From contig JAAURU010000021.1 of the NCBI GenBank assembly GCA_012032075.1, forward strand, positions 1-16,487: a stretch of 16,487 bases of DNA, in the 5' to 3' direction. The position numbers and the translations under genes are program-made. Below the pieces are notes generated by a model that saw only the letters and a list, made by a program, of their open reading frames with translations, searched no databases and was not told where the DNA came from. This DNA is from Flavobacterium sp. (GTDB lineage: Bacteria > Bacteroidota > Bacteroidia > Flavobacteriales > Flavobacteriaceae). Positions 6,757 through 14,805 of the stretch are shown here, piece by piece (positions within the stretch are counted from its first letter, which is position 1; the number at the start of each line of letters is the position of its first letter).

Positions 6757-8408
6757 TTATTGGTAAACTCTTACATAATCAATTTCCATAGCAGACTGAG
6801 TATATGATGGATCAATTACTCCTCCAAAAGTTCCACCCATTGCTACGTTAAGAATTAAGAAGAAATCATGATTAAATGGCAACGAATTTGAATTTGCTAC
6901 TGAATGATACAATACATCATCCACAAAAATTTGAATTGTTGAAGGACTCCAAATAGCTTTATACACATGAAATTGTGTACTTGCATTGGCAATTGTAGTT
7001 GTATTACCATTAGCATTTCCAGCTGAGTTTCCTGGATAATGTAATGTTCCATGAATTACATTAGGTTCGTTTCCCTTGTGTTCCATAATATCTATTTCCC
7101 CGCAAGCAGGCCAAGTAAATCCTGACTGATCATAATTTGCACCCAACATCCATATAGCTGGCCAAGTTCCACCACCTGTTGGCAGTTTTGCTCTTACTTC
7201 AACTTTACCATAGGTAAATTCGAATTTATTTTCAGATTTTAATCTTGCAGATGTATAACTATTTGAACCTGTTTTAATAGCAGTAATAACTAAATTGCCA
7301 CCAGAAACAGTTGCATTAGCAGAAGCATTAGTATAGGTTTGAACTTCTGCATTTCCCCAACCACCAGCACCAAGATCATAACTCCACTTAGCTGGATCTG
7401 GAGCACCATTACGTTAAATTCATCAGAAAAAACTAAATTAGTATAATCAACTACTGGATTTTGGACAGGCTGAACTGTTGTAAAGGTGTGATACCAAGCT
7501 AAAGCGGGATTATTACCCATAACCGCTCTAACTGTCATTCTATTTGCAGTTATAGATAATATTTCATAAGTACTTTGTCCAATATAATACCCCATAAAAC
7601 CATTATCTGAAAAATTCATTAATGTTCCTCGTGTTTGAGTAGCAGCATTTGGATTCATAGTTACTAAAGATTCTGAAGGACTTAATAAAACTGTTTTTTC
7701 CCCAGAAGCATTAAAAGCTAGACATAAATCGTCTCCTCCATTACTTCCTCCACCAACACTTTTGTATGAATTGTTAAAAAAAGTTCTTCCACCATTATTT
7801 AATTGATATTTTAAAATATCTCCATCTTTAGTAAAAGTCAAGACATTTTCATACAAGCAGTTTGAGTCTGAACTTGCCCCTTTTTCCCAAGGTGCAGCTT
7901 GGTAATAAAAACCAAAATAGTTTTGTGTTTCATTGTTATCATTTGGTCCAACACCAAGATGACCAACTTCTGTAGCTGACCAATACCAATTTTTAGTTGT
8001 TCCTCCTGTTAAAAAAGTAACTGCTTCTTCATCTGTAAAATCGCTTCTTACTTCAATGTCTATAGTTGTATTTGAAGAAACTCCTCCTCTTCCAGAAGCA
8101 ATAACATTAACAGTATATGTATTTACTCCAGTTTGTGTAAATCTTTTTTCAAAAATACCAGAAGGTGAGTTTTGCGTAGTTCCATCACTAAAAATATACT
8201 TATATGAAATTGCATTATCTGCTGTTGTACTAAATTTCACAATTCCAGATCCATCACCATAAGGATTACTAACATCAGCTCCTTGAATTTGAGCGTTTAT
8301 TCGTAAATTTGTTGGAGCACTTAAATCTCCAAATGTATTATCTTCTTGACAACTTACTACTATAAATAAGCTTGCAATAAGTAAAAAGTATTTGTTTATC
8401 TTTTTCAT
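6757..8408 (-). CDS. GH16 family beta-1,3-glucanase (laminarinase-like) lipoprotein with PKD domain (one frameshift)
   Basis: Endo-beta-glucanase expected to cut laminarin-type beta-1,3-glucan at the cell surface. It begins MKKINKYFLLIASLFIVVSC, a lipoprotein signal with Cys20. A PKD-like domain follows (about 30-125; SYKYIFSDGTTQ, NTYTVNVIA), then an unassigned domain of about 190 residues (about 125-315, beginning FLTGGTTKNWYWSATEVGHL), then the GH16 beta-jelly roll (about 320-550: VFSDEFN, KWSYDLGAGGWGNAEVQTYT, WPAIWMLGAN). The catalytic site is GEIDIMEHKG with nucleophile Glu438 and acid/base Glu443; EIDIME with the extra Met is the form usual in laminarinases. The end is EIDYVRVYQ. The frame breaks near 7408-7417; adding one base gives DEFNVNGAPDPAKWSYDLG, so the two halves are one gene of about 550 residues. 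It lies 12 bases after the glycan-binding lipoprotein gene. Confidence 0.92.
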
Positions 8409-8420
8409 ACTAATTAATTT

Positions 8421-9408
8421 TTAATTATGGAAATACACATTATCAACATAAACAGTTGTGTTTCCAGATGGTGTTCCTACATAAATGAGTTGTGCAATAT
8501 GTGCTCTTGTTGTTAAACCTGTAAAATCACTCAATGGAATATCTAAACTAATCCATTGCCCTTGAACTGGAGTAGCAATTGTTATTTCATGTTCAACATC
8601 ATCACCACCACCAAAAGTTCCATTAGCACCAAAATCGACTAATTTAATTTTAAAATTTGTAAAATCGGATGACCAAACATCTGTATGAAAATGAGTCATT
8701 GCCGTTACGTTTATAGGAGTTGTAGTTGCTTCAACTCCAACAAAATCTAATCCACTATATCTCTTAGTTGCATTACCAGCAACTGTAATATCTGTAAGTG
8801 ATGCACTTGACCAACTTGTTCTCCATGTATCAACAGCCACATTAGTATAAGCATCACTAAACATAGAAATAACATTTCCTGCAGGTAAAGTAGGTGTTGG
8901 TGCAGCTGTAGTTAAAGTAGCAGCTTGGTTATAAAAAAACACGTTATCAACATAAACTGTAGCATTACCAAATGGAGCAGCCACTAATATTAATTGTGCT
9001 ATATGCTCTTTTGTAGTTAATCCTGTAAAATCACTTAATGGTATATCTAAGCTTACCCACGATTCTTGTACTGGAGATGGAATTGTTATCTCGTGTTCTA
9101 CATCATCACCTCCACCAAAAACTCCATTAGCTCCAAAATCTACAAGTTTCACTTTAAATTCTGTAAAATTTGGTGACCATACATCCAAATGAAAATAAGT
9201 CATTGCATTTACATTAATAGGTGTTGTAGTAGCTTCAATGCCTACAAAACCTAATGATGTATATTTTTTGGTTGCATTACCATTAATAAATACATCTTCA
9301 AAATTTGCTTGAGACCAAGAAGTTCTCCATGTATCTACATTCACATTTGTATAAGCATCACTAAACATTGAAATAACATTTGCAGCTGGAATTGTTGGTA
9401 AAGGTGCG
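8421..9408 (-). repeat. Tandem duplicated glycan-binding module inside the SGBP gene
   Basis: The module at about 8940-9408 (N-terminal copy) and the one at about 8421-8892 (C-terminal copy) align over their whole length in protein, with blocks such as ATTTPINV.AMT.FH.DVWS and HIAQLI preserved. Divergence is spread evenly, so this is an older duplication than the Ig repeat of the GH8 gene. A short Ala/Thr/Pro-rich linker (QAATLTTAAPTPTLPAG) joins the two. Confidence 0.85.
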
Positions 9409-10016
9409 GTTACTAGATTTGTTACTACAATATTTTCTGTATATTCTGTAGTTGCTGAACCACCACTTAAAGCTACAACTCTTAGTTGATATGTTCCAGA
9501 AATTGAATAAGTATGAGTAACAACTTCATTTTCCATAAAATCTACTGGAATTTGATTAGGATCTTCACCAAAATATACTTTAAATGAAGTTTCTAAATCA
9601 GCTTTAGCAGTTACCGATATGTTTAGACCGCTAGAGTTTATGGTTACTTCTAAATTTGTAGGAGGTAAAAAAGAAACTGTTAATTCTTGAGTGATTTCAG
9701 TTTTTTTACCATCTAATGTTACTCCTATAATTCTTACTTGGTAAACTCCTTCAGCATAAGTATGTTCAACAGAATTTCCAGGATTTACAATACCTGGTTC
9801 AGTTGTTCCATCTCCATAATAAATTTCATATTGGGTAACTCCTTCACCTTTTGGTAAAATAGTTACTTTACCCGAATTATCTTGTTTGATTGTCATTAAT
9901 GCAGAAATGTTTTTTGGTGCATCAATATTTTCAAGATTTATACTATCATCTTCATTATTACATCCCATTAAAAAGGTTAGTAAAAAAAGACCTATTAAAA
10001 TTTTAATTCTATTCAT
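8421..10016 (-). CDS. SusE-position surface glycan-binding lipoprotein with PKD-like domains and two tandem C-terminal modules
   Basis: A 531-residue lipoprotein; start ATG 10016 gives MNRIKILIGLFLLTFLMGCN with Cys19, while the longer frame upstream overlaps susD. Two PKD-like domains follow (about 30-110, YEIYYGDGTTEPG and VEHTYAEGVYQVRI; about 112-200, FKVYFGEDPN and THTYSISGTYQLRV). Then come two homologous modules of about 155 residues (about 204-361 and 376-531), each with NVISMFSDAYTNV, VDTWRTSWS, KLVDFGANG.FGGGDDVEHE, SLDIPLSDFTGLTT and TVYVDNV.F. They look like CBM-type jelly rolls and lack any catalytic signature. Position between susD and the glucanase, plus lipidation, indicates an outer-membrane glycan-binding protein that feeds beta-glucan to SusCD. 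The frame is intact. It is 13 bases after susD. Confidence 0.85.
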   Translation of the reverse strand: MNRIKILIGLFLLTFLMGCNNEDDSINLENIDAPKNISALMTIKQDNSGKVTILPKGEGVTQYEIYYGDGTTEPGIVNPGNSVEHTYAEGVYQVRIIGVTLDGKKTEITQELTVSFLPPTNLEVTINSSGLNISVTAKADLETSFKVYFGEDPNQIPVDFMENEVVTHTYSISGTYQLRVVALSGGSATTEYTENIVVTNLVTAPLPTIPAANVISMFSDAYTNVNVDTWRTSWSQANFEDVFINGNATKKYTSLGFVGIEATTTPINVNAMTYFHLDVWSPNFTEFKVKLVDFGANGVFGGGDDVEHEITIPSPVQESWVSLDIPLSDFTGLTTKEHIAQLILVAAPFGNATVYVDNVFFYNQAATLTTAAPTPTLPAGNVISMFSDAYTNVAVDTWRTSWSSASLTDITVAGNATKRYSGLDFVGVEATTTPINVTAMTHFHTDVWSSDFTNFKIKLVDFGANGTFGGGDDVEHEITIATPVQGQWISLDIPLSDFTGLTTRAHIAQLIYVGTPSGNTTVYVDNVYFHN

Positions 10017-10029
10017 ATAGCTTATTTTT

Positions 10030-11511
10030 TTAATAATTAGGATTTTGTTGCCAATTTCCATTTGAAAATTGTATTTCTTCAAAAGGAATTGGAAAAATTT
10101 CGTGTTTACCAGCTGTAAAACCAGGTATTGTTCCAACAGCTCTATTTGTTCTTACCAAATCGAAAAATCGATGCCCTTCTCCCATTAATTCTAATCTTCT
10201 TTCGGATAAAATAAAATCGGTTAAAGCAGCACCAGAAGCAGAAATATCATGATTTAAATCTCCAAAAGCTCTTCTTCTTACTAAATTCAAATAGGTTCTT
10301 GCTTTATTATCATTGATGCCACCTCTATTAAAAGCTTCGGCAGCCATTAATAAAACGTCAGCATAACGAATGGCTCTGTAATTATTTGGGTTGGTTAAAT
10401 TTTGGTCACCAATATTTGAATCTCCTTGACGTGGTAAATATTTTCTGTTAAAAAAACCAGTGTGTTTGTAGCCTTGACCATAAGTAGCATTATTTGCTGC
10501 AGCCCATGTTACTATATTTAAAATAGCCACATCTCTTCTATTGTCTCCAACTTCATAGGCATCATATGCTGTTTGTGTAGGTAAGTTGAAACTAAATCCA
10601 GAATCGAAATTTGGACCATTGTAATTTCTAATCCCATTAAAACCAACAGCTACATTACCTTCACTACATTGTAGGCAACCAAAACCAGCACCTTGTCCAT
10701 CAAAATATTGTATTTCAAATACTGATTCTGGTCCATTTTCTCCAGCATTTTCAAAAATAGTATTGTAGTTTGAAACGAGAGAATAATTACCTTCTAAAAT
10801 GAGATTTTCTAATACATTAGACGCATTAACAAATTTATTTTGATACAAATACACTTTTCCTAACAATGCTTGTGCTGCTCCTTTAGTAGCTCTTCCTTGT
10901 TGAGAAGCTACAGGATTCAAATTATCTATAGCAAATAATAAATCACTCTCAATATTTGCATATACATCAGCAACAGAGGATCGAGGAATAGTTGTAACAT
11001 CACTTACACTAAATCTTTTATCAACTTTTATAGGAATAGATCCAAACCATTTTGCCAATTCAAAATTATAATACGCTTTTAGAAAACGAGCTTCTGCAAT
11101 AATTTGGTTTTTACCTTCAAAATCTGTTTTATCCTTAAATTCTAAAATATAACTAGCTCTGTAAACTCCTGCAAACATCCAATTCCAAATATCTTTTAAA
11201 TTTGAATTGACAGGTGTGTGAATCATATCATCAATTTGTTGAATTCCCACAACATCTGTAGCACTTTCTCCTCCTGACAAAGTATTATCGGAAGCAATTT
11301 CCCCTAATAATACATTTATATATGAAGATTGCAATAAATCATAAGCACCAATTAATGCATTTTCATAATCTGTTTTAGAATTAAAATAATTCTCAGAATC
11401 TATTGCATAAGGTGGATCTTCATTTACAAATTCATCTGAACATGAGAGAATTAGACTAGAGAATAAAATTAAAGCTAAACTTGTTTGAATAATATATTTT
11501 TTCATTTTCAT
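10030..11511 (-). CDS. susD: SusD/RagB family outer-membrane nutrient-binding lipoprotein
   Basis: SusD-type lid that sits on the SusC barrel and captures oligosaccharides. The 493-residue product starts MKMKKYIIQTSLALILFSSLILSC with the lipobox LILSC (Cys24); a second ATG at 11505 is equally possible. Typical SusD features are visible: N-terminal VNEDPPYAIDSENYFNSKTDYENALIGAYDLL, TPR-like helices (EARFLKAYYNFELAKWFGSIP, AAQALLGKVYLYQNKF), YRAIRYADVLLMAAEAFNRGG, and the C-terminal SERRLELMGEGHRFFDLVRT. A GCLQCSEGN segment (about 10662-10688) has a Cys-x-x-Cys pair near the expected ligand face. The frame is intact. It starts 5 bases after the susC stop, so translation is probably coupled. Confidence 0.96.
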   Translation of the reverse strand: MKMKKYIIQTSLALILFSSLILSCSDEFVNEDPPYAIDSENYFNSKTDYENALIGAYDLLQSSYINVLLGEIASDNTLSGGESATDVVGIQQIDDMIHTPVNSNLKDIWNWMFAGVYRASYILEFKDKTDFEGKNQIIAEARFLKAYYNFELAKWFGSIPIKVDKRFSVSDVTTIPRSSVADVYANIESDLLFAIDNLNPVASQQGRATKGAAQALLGKVYLYQNKFVNASNVLENLILEGNYSLVSNYNTIFENAGENGPESVFEIQYFDGQGAGFGCLQCSEGNVAVGFNGIRNYNGPNFDSGFSFNLPTQTAYDAYEVGDNRRDVAILNIVTWAAANNATYGQGYKHTGFFNRKYLPRQGDSNIGDQNLTNPNNYRAIRYADVLLMAAEAFNRGGINDNKARTYLNLVRRRAFGDLNHDISASGAALTDFILSERRLELMGEGHRFFDLVRTNRAVGTIPGFTAGKHEIFPIPFEEIQFSNGNWQQNPNY

Positions 11512-11516
11512 AGTTT

Positions 11517-14500
11517 TTAAAAGTTAACATTTAATCCTAACATGTAAGTTCTTGGATTTGGATAAAAACCGTAATCAATTCCACCTGAAATAGGATCTCC
11601 ACTATTTGCTGCTGGATCAAAACCTCTATACTTTGTAAAAGTGTAAATATTATTCACAGAAGCATAAAACCTAGCTTTTGAAAGTTCCATACCCTTTATA
11701 AAGTTTAAAGGAAGTGTATATCCTAATTGAACATTTTGAATTCTTAAAAAGGAGGCATCTTCTACAAAATAATCTGAAAAAACATTATTTGAAGATGCAC
11801 CTGCAGTAACCCTTGGCACATCATTACTTGTTCCTTCACCAGTCCATCTATTTAATACATAGTCTAATTTATTCAATCTATTCTCTGTTCTTTCATAATT
11901 ACGAATCATATCATTTCCTACAGATGCATAAGAATAAGTAATAAAATCAAATTTTTTGTAAGTAAGGTTAATATTAAAACCTAGAGTATAGTCTGCAATT
12001 GGTTTCCCTATAAAAGTTCTATCATTAAGTTGATTACACCGTCTCCATTAACATCTTTATACCTAATATCTCCTGGTTGAGCTGCTGCTCCTAATGCTAT
12101 TTGAGAAGGATGCGCATCAACTTCGGCTTGATTTTGAAAAATACCATCTGTTTCATAACCAAAGAAAGCACCAATAGTTTGTCCTTCCTGCATTCTTGTA
12201 GGAGAAGGTTGACCAATCCCAAACGCACCACTTTCTAAAAACCCTGAACCATTATTAACCTCTAAAACTTTATTATTGATGGTTGTTATATTAAAACCTA
12301 AACTATAATTAAAATCCTTGATATTATCTTTATAGTTTAAAGCTAATTCAAAACCGCTATTTCTAACGACACCAGCATTTACTGTTGGATTTCCCGAACC
12401 AGGAGCACTACCACCAGCAGTTCCAGATACTGGAGTTGCTCTAATTAATAAATCTTTTCTAGTATTATTAAAATAATCTGCTGTGATTTCTAAACTATTG
12501 TTAAACATTTTTGCATCTAAACCAATGTCCACTTTAGTATCCGACTCCCATTTTAAACTCGGATTTGTCAAAACACCAACTGCTGTTCCTGTATTTAAAT
12601 TACCGTTAAAAACATATTCAGCTTCACCTGTTAAAAAAGACCTAAATGCATCACCTGGAATAGCATCATTACCTAAAGTACCATAACTTGCTCTTAATTT
12701 TAGAAAATTAATTTTACTATTATCATTAAAGAATTCTTCGTCAGAAATTATCCATCCTCCTAATACTGATTTAAAGTAAGCAACACTAAATTCTGGACCA
12801 AATCTTGAGGATTGATCTCTTCTAACTATAAAAGAAAGTAAATATCTTTTTTTATAGTCATAATCTAAAGTAGAAAATAATGAAGGTCTCTTATATGGAG
12901 TAGATTTATAAGAACCATTAGTTTTTATTGGAACTAAAGGAAGTCCATTAGCTAAAGAAATATCTGCAAATTCCCATGAATTATAAGGAACATCAAAGCC
13001 AGTTGCAAATAAACCTTCCCCATTTTCTTCATGCAAAGTTCCTCCTAAAAAAAGTTTAAAATTATGATTTTCAGCTATTGTTTTTTGATATTCTCCAAAT
13101 ACATCAAAAGTATAACTACTAAATTTTTCAGTATTTTGAGAAACAGTACTTTGACTTACATTATTAAAAACTTTTCCATTTCCATAATTTACAAGCATAC
13201 TAAATGATTTACCAACACTATTTCCTCTATTAAAACCATATCTTGTTGTTACTTTAAAATCTTTAAATGGTTTATATTCTAGACTTACAGTACCATTCAA
13301 TCGCTCTTGATTATAACTATTATAAGTATTGTTAATTTGTGCTAATGGATTAATAACTTCATTTCCATAACCAGGTGTATCTGGAACAAGGGTATAATTC
13401 CCATTAGAATCATAAGGAGAAAAAACTGAAGGTGTATTTAATGCATTAAATAAAACTGAACCTAAACCATTCTCATTAAGACCTTGTCTATTAAAATCGG
13501 TATAAATTACATTAGTTTTCAAATTTAATTTATTAGATAAATCTACACCAATAAACAACCTTGCTGTTCCTCTATCAAAACCAGATTTTTCAAGCCCCAC
13601 AATACCATCTTGTTTAATTTTTGAGGCACTAAAAGAATAAGTAACTTTTCAGAACCACCAGAAATTGAAATATCATTATTTATAATAGGAGCTTTTTGAA
13701 AAACTTCATCTTGCCAATTAGTACCTATTCCTAAACCTGAAACATTTGGATAGGGCAAAGTTAAACCTGCATTTGCATAGCTCTCATTAAGCAATAAAGC
13801 ATACTCTGTAGCATTTAAAAGATTAAGTTTCCTAGTAGTTTCTTGAAAACCAGTGTATGAATTAAATGAAACTGTTGTTTTAGAATTTTTCTTTCCTTGC
13901 TTAGTTGTTATTAAAATTACTCCATTAGCTCCTACTGCACCATATACCGCTGCTTGGGCATCTTTAAGAACAGTATAAGATTCAATATCAGAAGGATTTA
14001 ATAAGTCCATACTACCTTGATAACCATCAATTAAAAACTAAAGGACCATTTTCATTGTTTGAAGAAATACCTCTTATTCTAATATTTATTTGAGAACCTG
14101 GAGCACCAGAAGGTGCATTAACAAAAACACCAGCAACTGTTCCTTGTAATGCTAACTCTGCTTTTATAGGCCTTAAGTCTTCAATAGTTTTAGCATCAAC
14201 TATAGATATAGAGCCAGTTACATCTTTTTTAGATTTGGTTCCATAACCTATTACCACAACCTCATCAAGTGCTTTTAAATCTTGAAGCATATTAATGGTT
14301 ATAGGATTTGAATTAACTACTTTGAACTCATTAGTAATGTATCCAACATAACTAAAGATTAAAGTTACTCCAATAGGTACATCGGAAATTGTAAAATTAC
14401 CATCAAAATCTGTTGATGCTCCAATTTTATAATCTTTAGCACTAACATTAACACCTACTAAAGGATATCCTGAATTTGAATCTAAAACATTTCCTGTTAC

Positions 14501-14569
14501 TTTTACAGTTTGTGAAAAACTATATATTGTAAAAAAAAGAAATGTAAAAAGCGAAAGTTTTGATCTCAT
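11517..14569 (-). CDS. susC: SusC/RagA family TonB-dependent outer-membrane transporter (three frameshifts)
   Basis: Imports oligosaccharides across the outer membrane with TonB energy. The repaired product is about 1017 residues, the normal SusC size. The order is: signal peptide MRSKLSLFTFLFFTIYSFSQ, carboxypeptidase-regulatory-like domain (VTGNVLDSNSGYPLVGVNV, FDGNFTISD), the SusC motif ALDEVVVIGYGT, plug domain (DVTGSISIVDAKTIEDLRP, GSQINIRIRGISSN, GYQGSMDLLNPSDIESYTVL, AAVYGAVGANGVILITTKQG), then the barrel, ending RTYMLGLNVNF. Three single-base errors split it: an extra T in the run at 14033-14037 (fixed reading GPLVLIDGYQGSMDLL), a missing A at 13646-13649 (GGSEKVTYSFSASKIKQDGI) and a missing A near 12025-12026 (DGVINLNDRTFIGKPIADYT). 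It is the first gene of the operon. Confidence 0.95.
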
Positions 14570-14805
14570 AATTTGTTTCGGTTTATATGATTATAAATTT
14601 AAAACTATCTTTTAAGAAAGTATTAAAAACAACCTCAACAAAAACATACATGATAAAAAAAATAAGTTTTTATTTAATTTTTGATAATATTAAGCTTATT
14701 TTAAGAGTAATTTGATACGCAAATTTTATTAATATTTAGAGATTTAAATAACCTAAAGCTTTAATGTTGAGGTAATGTATAGGTTAAAAGACAATTGTAT
14801 AGGTT
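14570..14805 (-). promoter_or_regulatory. Gap between regulator and susC: operon control region
   Basis: 236 bases with no gene. It should hold the susC promoter. I found only a weak candidate: TTTG (14720-14723, minus strand) with TAAGCTTA 21 bases downstream, which departs from the TAnnTTTG consensus at the -7 end. The most ordered sequence is the set of direct repeats near its upstream end, listed separately. A 9-base inverted repeat pairs ACCTCAACA (14632-14640) with TGTTGAGGT (14765-14773). Confidence 0.5.
14765..14805 (-). promoter_or_regulatory. Direct repeats, possible operator for the SusR-like regulator
   Basis: On the minus strand AACCTATACA occurs at 14805-14796 and again at 14785-14776, exactly 20 bases apart (two helical turns). 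A related copy, TACCTCAACA (14774-14765, 7 of 10 bases the same), follows one turn later. Direct repeats in phase on one helix face suit a dimeric regulator. They lie immediately after the regulator stop codon and upstream of susC. Confidence 0.5.

Noticed and set aside
10017..10136. Longer start for the SGBP gene at 10136
   Set aside because: It would overlap the 3' end of susD by over 100 bases and precede the clear lipoprotein signal at 10016.
11517..14569. susC as three or four separate genes, or as a programmed-frameshift gene
   Set aside because: Each break is fixed by one base and the joined protein has the full SusC domain order and size; no slippery site plus pseudoknot arrangement was recognised, and unrelated genes show the same type of break.
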